From contig JAJKFH010000157.1 of the NCBI GenBank assembly GCA_023333565.1, positions 806,001 to 870,000 of the forward strand: 64,000 nucleotides of DNA, read 5' to 3'. The position numbers and the translations under genes are program-made. Source of the DNA: Puffinus mauretanicus. Taxonomy: Eukaryota; Chordata; Aves; Procellariiformes; Procellariidae. Below the pieces are notes generated by a model, which made no database searches, was not told where the DNA came from, and worked only from the letters and a program-made list of their open reading frames with translations. Within the stretch, counting starts at the first letter, position 1. The number at the start of each line of letters is the position of its first letter. Below are positions 37,001 through 51,550 of this stretch, piece by piece.

Positions 37001-40000
37001 TTCCACCAGAGTTTTGCTGCATTTTCAAGCGGGAGCTGTCACACTTGTGCCTCCTCACTGTGAAATGATCCCCGTAGACTTTAGCAAGGCCTCTTTGCAG
37101 TTCATCTTTAAGATCCCCTCAAGCTTATCTCATTGCCCCTTTGTACTTACCACTTGACTTTATCCACCTTTTTCCTCCTTTTTAGATAGAAAATTGTTTG
37201 GGGGAGAGCTGTCTTTCTGCTCTGTGCTTGTATTGCAGGCAGTAGGTGTGAATCCAAGTCCCTGAGCAGAGCTCCCAGGAGGGGAGCATTTGATGGATCA
37301 GTAGATACAAAATTGTCATTCTGGACATTATGGAAACATCAAGTTCATCCATATCTGTTGAATACTCTGAAATGAAAAGGTTGGCACACAACCAAAGATG
37401 CAGATAGTCTCCTTTCAAAAATTGATGTTACCGTCTCTCTTGTCTTCAAAGTAGTTTTGCATGAAATGGGGAGGATCAGCAATGGACTCCACACAATTTT
37501 GCTTGGGGCCAGCTTACAAAATAAAAACATGAAGCATTACAAAGCCAAGCGAATAAGAGTAAAGACAAATCATTCCTGTGGTGAGTAGCTCCTTGCAGAA
37601 TCAAAATTCATTTGGAAGCATCTTAGCATTGAGTTTTCAGGGCCCTGTATTGACAAATGAGACTACCGCCAGCAGACCCAGGGCAGGAGTTTTATAAATG
37701 TTCGCTGTTCCTTCTGTTTATTGAAGCTTTGCTCATGCATCTAAATGACAGAACTAGAACTTGCTTGCCATTTTAGGACATTGCTGCCTGCATTTCAAAA
37801 AATACTTCTGCAGTGACCTTGATCAATCAGTTTCCCACTACTCAGTGCTTTTATCTAATGATAAGTATTGCAGAGAAAATATAATGGTACTGAATCAGTG
37901 ACAAAATTACCACTGCCTTGCAGTGACTTAGGATTTTTTCACACGCTTCTGCTGAAATCACCAGGGAAAGTAGTACCCCGAAACAAAAGGGACTATGACT
38001 AATTCAGTGTCACGCAATCTTTTGTTTTCCTGTGTCAACGTGTTGCACTGTTGCTACTATATCTGTGTCAATAGTTACTGGAAAACCCTCCTTTTCTAGC
38101 TTTCTTACCTGAAAAACATATTAGCACATAAGGGAATACTTGAATGACACATATACAAAATGTACTAAATGGATAGTAAATGCGGTTGGGTGTTTTCAAA
38201 GAAATTTGGCATGTCAAATATTTTTAACTGATTTTTTTTTCCCCTTGTGTAATGAGTTAGGTGTTGTACAGTTCATCACTTTCCATGATTCACTGGGCTT
38301 ATATAATATCCATTTGCATAGCACTGCTTATTTGAATACCAGTTCCACCCCTGCAACAAAACCTGCAAATTTCAAAAATATTTCTTGTCACACTCATTTT
38401 TTATCAAATTCATCTGATGTAAGTACGATTGTATGAAGACTGTGGCAGCCTAATAGAAATATTTATGAGAATTAGTGATCACGAAATAATAGTTTAAGGT
38501 GTGTGGTATTTTAATTTTGCCAAATCTTACAGTAGGTGAAGATATACAGCTGAGCCTACTTCAAACTTTGTAATTCCAGCCACGTTCTTCACCAAGAGAA
38601 AAGTATGAAATTTATTTCTTCTGCTTTCCCTGCCAAAAAAATCTGAAAGTCTTTTCCAAACATTTCTTAATTAAAATAGTGTCTTTTACATTCTCAGCTA
38701 AATCATAGCATAGTCAAAGTGTGTTTCCTTCAAATCCAGATTATAATATAGAGTTCATAAAAAAATATAGAATTCCTGTCATATTTTTAAATCTCAATGC
38801 AAAATTAAGAAAAAAACCACTGAAGGATCTCTGTTGACCCAGAAGTTGAGATGATGGACTTGGACATGCTTTTATTAGACATCTTCAGCCAGCTTCTCTA
38901 CCATCTTCAGAAGAGGTAGGGAACTGCAATCGCCTTCTCACACCTCCCTAGTGCAGGTGTGGTCCAGCAAGCAGGTGATGGAGGCCCCAAACAGAAAGCC
39001 AGTGCCTTCAGCTGCCACTGATGGACTTCTGCTAGTTTATATGGTACATGCAACTGAAAGCCCAGACAGGTATCGCCTTCAGAGAGATGTAGAGTTTCTG
39101 AGTCTTGAGTGTGTATCTCTGTCCAGCACTGATTCCCAGCCTTCAGGTACATCAGGCCATTTGAAGTTATCCTGGAGATCTCTAATTCTAAGCATATTTT
39201 GCATCTTCCTGATCCAGTGCCAAAATTGTGGACAGAACTGGAAAAATCCCCTGCAGAATTTGGACAATTCTATCCAGGACACTGCTAGGGATGTCCTATA
39301 GGACTTCACACAGCTCAGACTCTGCTCCTTGGCACGCAGGCCGCGCACACCGCTTTACAAGGATGAACAGACATTTCTCCCAGTGCCTGTAAGAATCCTT
39401 GCGCTGGCAGAATTTGCCAAGAACTCTAAATTATGTCTGTAATATCAAACTAAAAAGGAAGCAGGAAGTGCTCCTGACCCCGAGGTCAAGGATGAAGTTC
39501 ACACTGCTTTGGATTAGTCTCTTACAGGAGATCACTCCTGCAGAGAACCACCTGAAACAATCTAAGACAGAACCAGGGAGTGAGCTAATAAACGTGCATA
39601 ATCGAGGTTTACTTCCTTAACTTGTTCTCAGGCATTCGCTTATATACAATTTAGACCCACCTCTAAAAGTTGTTCTTGCACTTTCATCAAGCAAACATGG
39701 AGAAAGGACAAGCATCTTTTACTCAAATTAATTTCGGGCCCAAGCTGTATTCCCACTCATTCAATTTGAATAAGCATGCCAGAAGTACATGTGATTTTTC
39801 ATATGTAGGACCATCTTCAGAAGTGTTTTGAGGTGCTCACAAGATCAGGGCTAGACCCCAAGTGTGAGATTGGCAGAATCTGCCTCCTTGCAGGTCCTGC
39901 CCGGGGTCATGGCGTGTAATATGTGCTGAGACATCCAGAGCTGTCAAGGCTTGAGCAATTCCATGGATTCTCACGAGCAAGAATTTACACAATACCAGAT

Positions 40001-43000
40001 TTAGGAAGAGGAAGAAAAGATCTAAATTGTAGATCTGAGTGCATGCGTCCCCTCTGTGAATCTGTCCCTATGCTTTCACATTGCAAGTACTGTCACCTTT
40101 TTCCAGCTCTGCCTATTAAGATCCTTAATTATATTAAAGCCTGTCATCACTTATTCATGAAAGTATCTCTTTAGCACATCCCAAGTGACTGATCCCCAAG
40201 GTTAGAGTTACAATGACAGAGAGGGACGTGTGTGTTTTCACAGAAGCACTCTTTAAATGAGTTTTCTTTTGTAACTTTTTCAACGAGCAAGGTCAATTCT
40301 ATTGGTTTTGTTCAGCTGGAACTCCTTAGCACTAGAAAATTAGGTTGTGTAATCTATATACTTTGCCACCTGATCTCCAACCTGAGTATACTACCTAGCT
40401 CTAGTGATTTTCTTTAATGAGGTGGAAATGTATATAACAGTTTTAAATATGCAGGCTAACATTTTCCTCCATCTATAATTATGCAAATCGTTATATAGTT
40501 GTCTCTGCATGACAGAAGTAATAACATCTTATAGAGACCCTGTTAAAACTCACTGAAATCATCTACACAGATGGATATGATTTTATAGAAAATACAACAC
40601 AGACACATTAATTAGTTACAAACCACCACTACCATCTCCTAACAAGCTGTGTGACACAGGCTGAGGCGTGTACTGTATAATGATATAATTTTGTTTTGTT
40701 TGCAGTAGATAACTGAAACACTCTCAAACAGTTAATAAGATCAAATGTAACAAGAAAAGTCACAAGCCGTTACCATTTTTCAAGATGTAGGAGAAGTACC
40801 ATATATATTTCACATATACTCTTGACTTTAAGACAAGTGGTACCGTGTCCATCCTTTAGCATTTTCTGGGATGTTTCCTTTTCTCCCCTCCTTTCCTCGC
40901 TTCCTTTCATTCATCAGCAGTGGTGGGGCTTGTCAATTCATTCCCATTTTGCACCCATCCATAACTCCTCAACTGATGGCTATTTATCCAGGATTCAGGC
41001 ACAGTCTCCTATCCAGGCACTGTGTATGGCTGGGAATACTTACACTTTCCAAGAGAAACACACTACCAGAGGATGCATTTTTGATACCTCTATTTCTACC
41101 TGCATGTTTTGAGGGTTCTTTAAGATATGCAGGAAGCATCCCAAGCTCCCACGCACATAGTATATTCATTTTAAAATTAAAAAAGTCACAACTTTGTTTA
41201 AAAAAATCAACTTCATTTTAATTTAATGGCAATATTTTAGAAGGAATTTCATTGACATAAACATTTTTATAAACACTGACATTAAAAAAAAAAGCATTCA
41301 GAATTTTTAAATAGGTCCTGCGAGCCCCATTCAGAGCTCACATGAGGTGTGAGTTGGTACCTCACACCTCTTCTTCTAACCCTTGCTTCATTTTTTCTAT
41401 GAGACAACTCATGGTCCTTCACAGGCTTTTGAAAAGTCCTAAAGTGAAGACCCCTAATGTCAGTGTGAAGGAAGAAGACACCAGCAATGGTCCCTTCTTG
41501 GCAATGGAAGAAGCAGCATCTTGGAAGGAGCAGGGAATCTTGCTGAAGGCAGAAAAACTAGCCACAGGGGAACCTGCCCCTTTTCACCGTACCCTCAGTA
41601 ATTATATTTTCCGCTTTACCCTTTTCAGAGTTGCTGGTCACATTTTCCCATTAGAGGAGAGTACACTCACAAGGGTTTCTGGAAAAAAGAGCAGCTGGCC
41701 TATGGTTCAGACCTTCCTGTGGCTCCATGTCCTATCTGTGCAGTCTCTCACCTGGGGAGGCCATAAAGAGGAGACATAGCTTCTTCTTCATTAGGGCCTT
41801 CAACTCGTTTCTGTTACGATAAGATAAACTCACAGATTCTCTCACCCCGCCCCTTGGTCCCTTGGCTCCTTTACCCATCATAAAGTTGCATAAGCTTTTT
41901 TCGTTACCATACAACCCTACATATTTTAGAGACGTTTTTATTCCTCTACTTTTCCCCTTCTTCCCATTTCAGGTTCCCTTTTCCTGCACATACCTCCTCT
42001 AGCTCTTCCCTAGCCAGACTGGTGAACTCTAAGGCCACTTAATTTCACAGCTGCCTCCAAAGGAAGAGCTATTTAAATGAATATGACATGCCTATCCATG
42101 CGACAAACATTCGCACAAGCACAAACACAAATCAAGCATGTAAATGCCCTCAAAATGCATGCAAATAATTTCTACATTGACTAAATTTTACCTGCACAGT
42201 TTTCCCAGCCATTCAGCCAGCTCCAGGCTGTGAGGAAATCTGCACACTTGGAAGAAGGGATCTGCTCCTTGTATGCCCACCAATTCAATGGGAAACATGA
42301 GCAGAGGATGGAGATAGGACACTAATGTCTGGGGACAGGCTGTTTCTGAGGATGAGATGCAAGAAATCTCTGGAAAAGGAGAGAGTCTGCACAGCGGGCG
42401 CTTGTCTAGCTCTCCATACTACATAACAGAGACTGAATATTGAATAGATGAGAGTTTTGAACCTGAATCCCCTTGATCCCTAAATTAACCTGGCAACTGA
42501 ATCAGCTTCTCTGATCTACTAAAAAAAGCTATCTATTCTTTCAATTTTTAGGAGCACTTTCACTAGAGAGACAAGAAAGACAAACGCATATGTCACATAC
42601 CTACAGAAAAAAATGTGCAGATATTTATCTCCAAATTATCTAGTAGCCTCATTGTCCATTCACACAGCTGGGATGTGAAAAACACACACAAAAAATCATT
42701 GTGGAAAAAAAAGAGAGTTCTGTTCGGTTTTTAAGGCACAAAATTTCATGGGACAGGAAAATCGCTTCTCACAAAGATGTACTAAAGCTGCCCTTTGTGG
42801 AGTAAAGAAAAATCCCAGAGGTCAAGTAGAAGAGAATATGCCTCTAGCTTCAAGAAAAAAAACCACAAACTTAATGGAGATCTATCGGAGGACACCGGAG
42901 TCTGCTTCAGAGAGACAAAGGGTATAAAGAAAGAGCAGTCTTTATAATGAGAAACCTCTGCTCATTCTCCAAGTGTCACAGACTTTGCCATTGACGTGCT

Positions 43001-44116
43001 ATTCCTCTTCCTTCTCCTGCTCATTCAGGCCAACTCCATTGTGCTGCTGTTCACAGCTTTAATAGCTATCTGCTTTGGACATCATTAAAAGTGCTGTGGC
43101 TTGAGGCAGTAATAAGTCTCTGATCTGTTTATTAATGACAGTAATCCATAAACAAATACATTCCATTTTGCCTGGAGCCTTGCTGTGGCTTAAAAACGCA
43201 TCTGAGGATCATTTCTGCTTTAAGTTTCTGATTGTGCCGAGTCCCATTAAGTCACAGGAAAATATAACTTGCACATGGCGGTGGCTACTCAGTGGTTAAT
43301 GGGTCCCCCACTGTTCATGAAAAGTGTTTCTGTAAGTGCCCTCTTCACTGTAAAACTTACGTAGCTCCAAAGCTACTGATGCAGCCAGCTGGAGTAACAG
43401 GCTCCTGAAAAGTGACAGATTTAAAGGAAGAAATAGTGTGTGGTTTGCTAGAGGCAAGTTATTTTCATATAATGCAGCAATGACAGCTCTCTACGTTTAA
43501 TCATCAGGCTCCTGGTTTTCTCCTCAGCACTTGAATTTCACACGATTTAGGGATTTGGGTAGATGTTATTTTACATTCCCCCTCCCAGCTGTTGAGAGTA
43601 CCTGCCAGGTTCATGTTGGGAGCCATGTTTATAAGTTTCCCAGCTATTTTAAACAAAAACCTAAATAACTGCATGCATGAGAGACAGGCCTCAAAGAGCA
43701 CTGATACAGGCTTTCCAGGACATTTGACGGCTCTGCATTTTCAGCATGATTGAGACACATTAGTTGTACATTCTCATCCTTGCCTGTCCAATAAATCATT
43801 TTAATTCTTTCAAATATTTCTGTGATGCCTCTCAAATATAAGCACATCTATTTATCTAACTAACAGCTGCTATGAGCAAAGAGACATAAGAGTTCAGGGC
43901 TTCTGTTCTTGAGTTTCCCAAGATTTATACTGCTAATCACCGGACTTCATTATGATCTGTTATGCCAGATGTTATATGAGATTACCATGGCTTGTCCACC
44001 AGTGTATGTATGTTTGTGGATCTCTGCATGAAGGGCACATGTAGGGTTATGAAAAACTAAAATTATAAAATTCCCCTACATTTAGGTGGCTAATCAGAAA
44101 GAAAACAAAGTATATT
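31069..44116. other. Gene-poor desert
   Basis: About 13 kb without a supported gene. 33660-34020 is very AT-rich, and a 14-A run lies at about 35751-35764. Open frames of 121 codons (32102-32467), 116 codons (38951-39301 and 40871-41221) and 145 codons (41342-41779) match no family I know. 43030-43330 looks compositionally like conserved non-coding DNA, but I cannot test this. Confidence 0.5.
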
Positions 44117-44140
44117 AAAAAAAAAAAAAAAAAAAAAAAA
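44117..44140 (+). repeat. A24 homopolymer
   Basis: Twenty-four consecutive A. No retrogene or SINE body is recognisable upstream and no flanking duplication is evident, so I call it a simple homopolymer. Confidence 0.95.
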
Positions 44141-45420
44141 TCAGTGTAGCTTCCTCCTCCTGCAGCCCTCAGAACTAATTTTTGGTAAGTGAGACTATCT
44201 CACTTCACTGCTTTCTGTGTTGTTTTGTCTCAGGCTCCAGCTAGACCAACTGAGTAGACCAAGAGCCATCTATGGTCCCTAATTAACACAGAATAAAACA
44301 CTATGATACTTTAAAATCTCACATGAATACATCTTAAAACCCCAAATTCATGACTTTGTGTCTTTGAGGCAGATCAGTAAACAATCCACCCAATCCAGAA
44401 CAGCGGTAGTCTGCTTCTCATCTGCAGATGCCTCGTGTCCATGGACCAGTTCTCAGCAGGGACAAATCATCCAGTATGACATGATCATTTGTCTTCCCTT
44501 GATCAACCATGCTCCAAGACAAGGACATTTCTTATTTCCTTTAGGTTGATTCTATCAATTCTTTAAGATGTAGCACTTCCAGACAAGTCATGAAGCTCTC
44601 TGATCTCACCAAACCCAACCTCCAGATTCCTGTGTATATTTTCTACCTGCCTCTCTGGTTTCAAGTCCTTTATTCCCATATCAGTTCGGAACTCTCTTTA
44701 ACCAATTCTTACGTTTTTCCTCAGAAGCATCACCACAAAATCTTTATTGATCCTTCCTCTCACCTCCCTCATAAAAAATGAATTATTCTGATCATTCCTG
44801 GTGTCTTCCCTTTACACCCAACACCAAAAAAGAAAAACAATGACTGAGAAACCCTGCAAGTTACAAAGGTGGGGTCCATATCGCCTGTCCTTAGACTTCT
44901 GCAGTACAGAACTGTTCATCTGAGCCTGTCACTCTGGGCTTTCTTAGCAGACAATTACAAGAAAACTTTTTTTACAGGACAAGATTAATCTGACCCATTT
45001 TTGCTATCAGCTTTAAGATGAGATGTAGTTTGTATTTCTCTCCATTGTTTTTAAAGGTCACAGAGGCTGACCAGCTCCAGTACCAACATGTACCTTGTAG
45101 AAGTCTGCAGTTGGTTAGACAAATCCTAGACTGGGTGATCAGAATATCCAGGGTCAAATGCGGGACTTGAAATGGAAGTACAATCCTGGGAGCACAATGA
45201 ATTCACTGGTGGGGTTGAAGAAAGTGGATATCTGGGCATATGATTCCCAGTCAGGGTGTGGGGCAGAGGATGTAAGGACAGAAACAGCATGATTGGGAGA
45301 AGTGAATGTGAGTGTGAGAGAGTAAGCAAACTTGAATTTGAAGCTGGAAATTGACCTTTGTCCAGAAATTTAGAAGACTGGATGACATTCTTTCTCTGAC
45401 AAAAAAAAAATGTCAATACA
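44141..45420. other. Unannotated stretch
   Basis: No recognisable feature. The 128-codon minus-strand open frame at 45126-45512 runs into the minisatellite and matches nothing known. Confidence 0.5.
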
Positions 45421-45466
45421 AGAATGTAATAGAATGCAACAAAATACAGTAGAATACAATAGAAGA
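45421..45466 (+). repeat. 10-bp minisatellite
   Basis: About 4.5 tandem copies of a 10-bp unit close to AGAATRCAAT, with one or two substitutions per copy. A separate A/G-rich run lies at about 45640-45661. Confidence 0.85.
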
Positions 45467-47787
45467 CTTTTATCTTAATGGATCCTTGTGCGTTTTGAAG
45501 TCTGACTTGCAAATTACTCTTTAAATTTTTGAGGCTGGTAATACTGACATCTCTAATAGCAAACTCTCATTCAGTTTAAATAAAGCAATATGTTATTGGC
45601 AATTGTTGAGAAACAGGAAGGAAAAATAAAACTAAAGGAAAAAAAAAAAAGAAAAGAAAAGCCACATGCTGAGAAGGAAGCTATGCAAAACATTGCTTGG
45701 TTGTCACTGAGCTCAGATTGCAAAATATCAATGAGAAAGGCCTAAACTCTCTCTGCTCCTGGCCCTCTGCATTCCACGATATAACAGAGAAAGCTGTCCA
45801 CATCTCAGCATGGGACTCAGCAAATTTGACACATGATCATGTAAGCATGTAAGCTTATAACTTCTGTTCCAGCTCAGATGAAATATTCCCTTGCACTGGT
45901 GCCCTAAAAATGGAGAAAGTACACAGATTACCATTTCCAGCCACTGCGGCCTTTTTTTAGCACACTTCAGGCTTGTATATCTGTTGCCAAATCCATTCTA
46001 AGGAATAGAATAGGACGGAGATTGTAGACCGCAGTTGTGAGACTTACTGATTTGTCTCTCATCTCCTCTTGCTGTTCTAAAACCTGACAACAGGGATAAT
46101 AATATTTTTCCATTCAGCCCTGCATACTGTCCTCTTACAACTAAGCTGCCTGACTACTCTTTGCCCTGCTCCTGCATGAGAATAACGGCAATTAAATCTG
46201 AATACCATGGGTTAATATCTAGCCATCGTGTGAATGTAATTTTCAAATTAATACCCAGTAGAACAGGAGCCTCCGAAAAGCTTTCATACTGTGAACTAGA
46301 AAAAGATGTTTAGTTATCAGATCCTAAATAATCAAACACCATCAACCTTAGCGTCAATAATTCTTTTTTATTTATTACTTAATCAGATTGCTTTCCAGCC
46401 AAATAGGTTGACACAGAAAGTGTCCATTCACTTATGCTGCTGAAGGTTAATATCATACATAGGACTCATTTCACCTGACTTTGGCTACCTGAACGTTAGG
46501 CAACTAGTCTCAGATAGCTACCTAGGTTTCATCAGCTGAGGATCTGGAAGATTCATCTAATCTGTCTTCAATATTTATATACTGTTTTCTTGAAGAATCT
46601 CTACTCCTTTGAGAGGAAACATGAGTGACTAGCTAAAATTAAGCTTATCAGAAGGTGGCTAATGTTACCTGAGACTAATGCCTCTATACTTAAGACAATT
46701 TGTCCCTTAAAACATAGTGCAGCAGTGGGCATTTTTAAAGCAAGTCAAGGTTATGCAGTTGGTTATACTTTGCTACTAAATAAGAAATTAGAGAACCTGG
46801 ACTTCATCACAAGTCTCTAGCCATAGGTATGCATGATCTTTCATTCATATCCTTTAATCATCTTATTCATGGCAGTTACAGTGAGGATAGCCTCTGTTCT
46901 CAGTCAGTTCTAGTGACACACACTGGTTGGAGCTGTGGTGTAAGTGGCAGCTGATGAGCGTGGGACACCTCTTACGATTGATAAAGCACAAAATAAGTCC
47001 CAAACCAAAGCTGATACTTCGTCAGAATGTTTCCTGATACTTGCCATGCAGCTGGGAAAATTAGCCTGGTAGTTTCCTCTACTCACACCACATACACACA
47101 GATTGCTACCCAATTGGTTTGTTTGTAGACATCAAGGTCTTGATTTAGTTGCCTGAACATAGGAACTGGTGTCATCTGAGATGCCTTAGCGTAACCACAG
47201 CATCCAGATGGAGCTGGCAGGTATGACACAGGACTTGTAGGAGACCCTCTGTCATCAATACAGGAAGCTAGATGACACATAGGACATGCAATAATACATT
47301 AAGTGGCACTAGGCACGCATATCTCAGCAACTGAATAGATCATCAGGAGTTGGATTTTGTTCAAGATCATCACACTTAAATGTAGGCATGTAAATGTGAG
47401 AGGTGTCTAACCTTCCATTAGAGGCAATGGAAAGTACTCAGTCTCCAGTGGAGCCCAGAGAACTGGCATCTCACCCTGATGTAGAAGGTGGAATTCAGTC
47501 ACTCTTACCTTCAAAAGGTATTCAACCCTTTCTGAAGTCACATTTACTATGAGGATGTTTGTTAGGGTGCCTTTGGGCATATAAAAATTTTCTCTCAGCC
47601 TTTGGAAAGCTTGAAATGTTTAGGAGGTCCAAAACCCTGCAGCCTCTATAGACAACAGCAGTACAGCTGCAACAGCTAAAGTGAGTAGAGCATGAAAAGG
47701 AGATTTTCAAGTATGAATGTTTTAATTGAGTACAACCAGGAGTGGCTCTTACCTTAAAGACAGTGCAGTCCAGCCTCACCAACCACA
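45467..47787. other. Unannotated stretch
   Basis: No gene or clear repeat. A weak antisense MIR resemblance near 46740-46830 was too poor to call. Confidence 0.5.
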
Positions 47788-47850
47788 GGATGTTGAACTA
47801 GAGATGTCCTGAGGTCCTTCCCAAGCTGAATTATCCTGTGATCCTGTGCT
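47788..47850 (+). mobile_element. CR1 LINE 3' terminal fragment
   Basis: GATGTTGAACTAGAGATGTCC, then GAGGTCCTTCCCAAGC, then TATCCTGTGATCCTGTG. This is the CR1 end GTTGGACTAGATGACC..GAGGTCCCTTCCAACC..TTCTGTGATTCTGTG with scattered changes. Only about 60 bp survive. Confidence 0.85.
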
Positions 47851-50800
47851 TTCATGACGTTGGGAAATTCTAAGCTCTTGGCCTAAGACCAAAGTCAACA
47901 TCGCACTTTGGAAAATCCCGTGTCTTTGACACTTCTCCCTTTTTGGTTCTATGTCTATCAGTGGAATGAACGCTTTAAAATTCATCTACTCGTCAATACA
48001 GAGAGAGACATTAAGAATTACTAAACCTTCCAAAAGTCAGACTATGTATTTAAAACTCTCTTGCAAGTCCATGACCAACTGCATTCATGTTCACTGGACT
48101 GCAGCTCAATATGCAACCACTAGACTACTTCACCAAATGAACAATTGTGAGAGGTAATAACACATTTGAAGCTTCCACACACTTCCAAGAGAAAGTTATT
48201 TAGCACTGTTGTCACTGTAATTTTGATGCATTAGGAAAAGTCATTGTTCAGTGGAGCTCAGACTGTTGCCTTCACCTATGGAGAAAGATGGCCTGCTGCC
48301 AATTTCTGTCTGCTGCCTGTTGAATGATACAGAAAGACTGGCTGACTCAAGATCTTTTTTTACCTTGCTTTTTCTTCTTTATTTAGCTAAATGCTTTCTT
48401 TAATTGTTCCTTTCACTTGAAAATAAAGATAAAAAGGAAACTAACAAAGGTTCTCTACATGGCTAACTTTGTAAGAAAGCACTGGGGCACATTTGTGGAT
48501 TGCTTTAAATAAATTCATATATTCTGGCTGTGCTTTCAACTCAACCAGGCATGGATTAATGCTGTTTTATTCATACACTGTAGTGTCTCCCTGGAATTCT
48601 GAAACATTATTTAAATGTATATTGCTAAGTAGATGAGGTTTGTAAGTTTTTGGCTAAAGCTGTGCAATACACATTAATTATGCAATTACTGTCTTGGGTC
48701 TGAATTTATATAGGCAATCAATTTACTTAGTTCTTTCTGCACCATTATTGACCAATATACCACAGATGTACGTTACACATGCATGTAAAATACTATTTTA
48801 GGCAGAGCTTGCAGCATTTCCTATTCTGCTTGCACAACGCTTTCTAATATTAAAACTTACTTTATTCAACTTGAAAATTTTTGTTTAAAATTTTCTGTAC
48901 TGTCTTAGCATCAAATATTCCAGAAAACTGGACAAAAAAAAATAGATTTAGAATAAAAATAGGGGAAAATGGTTTTTTTGTAGTCCCAGGACAGACCTAG
49001 TCTTCTAACAAATGTCATTAGGTTGCTATTTCAATCCTAATTTATATCCAAGATATGGAGATTTCTCTAGCTTTCCTTCTCAAGCCATTACCCTTTAAAT
49101 GCAATCAGACACAATCTCAATGCTACGACAAAAGTACATAGAGACCTCAGTAAGAGCCAGCGTTCTTCAATGTGTTACAAAACCCAACTCTCTGCCCTGT
49201 GATCTGACACAGTGGCATTTCTTACTCCTGCTTTGTGAACATGCTGGGACATGTTCTCCCTCAGCTAACACTACACACAAGTCATGTCCCGTATGTGCCT
49301 TTTAGTCCAAACAAAAATCTGATCAACCTACTCTCAAGACCCCTAACTCTGAGGCTAGACCATATCTCTCTTCTCCCCTTTTATCGAACAATAAATGCTT
49401 ATTTTTTAATGCTTATTAAATGTATAAATGCTTATTTTTTTCATTTGAATTAGAAGCATCTTACTGGGTGGTGGGATATGTGGATTCAATTTCTTCCTAG
49501 TAGAGGAGCCACTGAGCTCACCGGCATCCAATGCTCATCCCATGCTTTCAGCTAAAATCTGTCTGTTAGGCAACCCAAGAACACCACAGGATTAAGCCAG
49601 AAGCAAGAGGAAGGGATAAGAAAAACTCATCAGGCCTATCAAGACTGCAGTTCTTCCAAGTTGTTCTCTTCACTTGCTGACATCCAACACTGAGATGCCT
49701 TTGTAGCTTAGGCTCTTCTAGTCAGAAAGCACCTGAGAAGGCTTTAAAAAAATCCTTTTGGATTCAGGTCTAGCTCCATGTTTGGACTGAACTCAAAAAT
49801 CCACAATGTCTGGGCCGTATGTATCTACTGATCTTTGGCATTTCTGTACCTGTTTGAGAAAACATCTGAAAGGTGAAAAGCCACAGACATCAGGAAGAGG
49901 ACGAGCTACAGTGCAGAGAATTAATGCAGATAAAAGACATTTTGTTTTGTTTCAGGCTATTCTGAGTAGTATGTTGTGAGGACACAGAAAAACAGGTTTT
50001 TCAACATTCAGAAAGCTTCTTTGCTTTGTATTATTTACCTGTCAAACATAGTGAAAGTTACCAGTGTTACAGAAACTGTTTTTGAGATTCTGTGGTAACA
50101 TCTAAAAATGAAAGCTACACGCACATGTCCTCGCCCTACGCACCTACATGAAAGCTATGTCTAGGTGAACATACTTTTGAGAAATTGAAGCTGAGCTCTG
50201 TCTTGGTGTAGGATCAAGCATCACTGATTTATGTCCTATCAAATTATAAGACTGTCCAAATCACAAGAAACATTTTGGAATCTGCAATTTACTTTGGCTC
50301 TCTTTCTGCTTTTCTTCAAAATAAAAGGATCCAAACACACACAAGTTCTGGGGAGGAGTGGGGATGTGGAAGGAGAACCTGCAACACTGCTGTGGGCCCT
50401 GGATTCATTTGCCACGACATTTGCTTTTCACAAACCCTTTCACTCTTTCTGAGAGAAACAGAGCAGATTGTGAGCGGTGCGAGTACTTTTGTCTCTTTGT
50501 TTGCCCTAGTCTCTAAAGGTGGCTATGCAAAAAAGAAAAAAAAAAGAAAAAAAAAAAGAGGTAATAGCTCTTTGCAAGCAGGGATTCCCCTGACTGAATG
50601 TAGCTGTGTGCTCTGTAAGCCCTGTGTATAAAAGCCAGTCATTTGGGTTCCCTAAATAATCAGTGGTGGAAAACAGGCACTGCTAGCGTGTGACTTACCT
50701 TTTCCAAAATTTGTCTCATCTCAGGTAGGCATCTAAAACTGGTCAGATGACCCTCTCCTGTGACCAGAAAAAAAGCCTATGGTGATTAGCTCAAAATACA

Positions 50801-51550
50801 TCAACACAGCAGAGAGTTGGGTAAGGTTCAGTTCACCCTAACTCTAGGAATTTGATTCAGTTCCCTGCTCGTTGGCATCCAAAGCCAGCTTAGAGGCCCC
50901 AGGGTATCACAGGTACCTACAAGGAACTGGCAGACCTGATGCAGGAGGTACAAGAGACCCATGCCCTGCTGAAGTGGCAGCTGGAAACCAGGCAGGCTAC
51001 TTAACCTACCTGAAGTAGCATTATACACCCATGTGCAGGCCAGTGACCCAACCCATGAGTCCTCCACCTAGGTATCTACAAGCATGATAGGTGTGTAAGC
51101 TTCTGTTAAATATCTAGTTAACAGACCTATACCATAAAGTCAAATGTCCGTGATCAATACAGTCAAAAGGACCTGTTATCCTAGAGAAGACCATTTCTCA
51201 CTGATGCTGCTTGGGATGGGAATGCCCTGAGAGTGCTGCATGCCTACAGTCCTACAATCTACAGTTCTGCTTCCTTCCCACTTTGGTACCTTCTTCTTTT
51301 CAGAGACATAGGCATATCAACAGGAACCAGCAGAGTTCTGGAAAACCTGGTATAGAAAAGGTGGGAGGACAGCTCGTTCAAAAGGGTGAAGAAAGGGCAT
51401 GGTGGTACTGGTAGAATAGCATTTTTGCACAGACATGGCTACTGGGATTGAATTTCATGTGAATAAAACATGATCTACAGATGAGCTAGTTTAGGACTGA
51501 AGTCCTGGATGCTTTTGTATCCACAGAAAAACTCTGGCAGGGGCCTGGAG
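47851..51550. other. Unannotated stretch
   Basis: No gene recognised. AATGCTTATT occurs three times at 49394-49436, and an A-rich run interrupted by G lies at 50529-50560. 48640-48860 has several TAATTA-like homeodomain sites and may be conserved non-coding DNA. Confidence 0.5.

Noticed and set aside
38951..39301. 116-codon open frames on both strands around 38.9-39.35 kb
   Set aside because: Both strands are open at once and neither translation is recognisable.
41342..41779. 145-codon plus-strand open frame, longest outside the CR1 copies
   Set aside because: No recognisable motif or signal, mixed low-bias composition, and no flanking gene structure. I treat it as chance.
44040..44140. Processed retrogene with A24 tail
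   Set aside because: No coding remnant upstream and no flanking target duplication found.
46740..46830. Possible antisense MIR head
   Set aside because: Only CAAGGT-like and GAACCTGGACTTC-like words match. Below what I would trust by eye.
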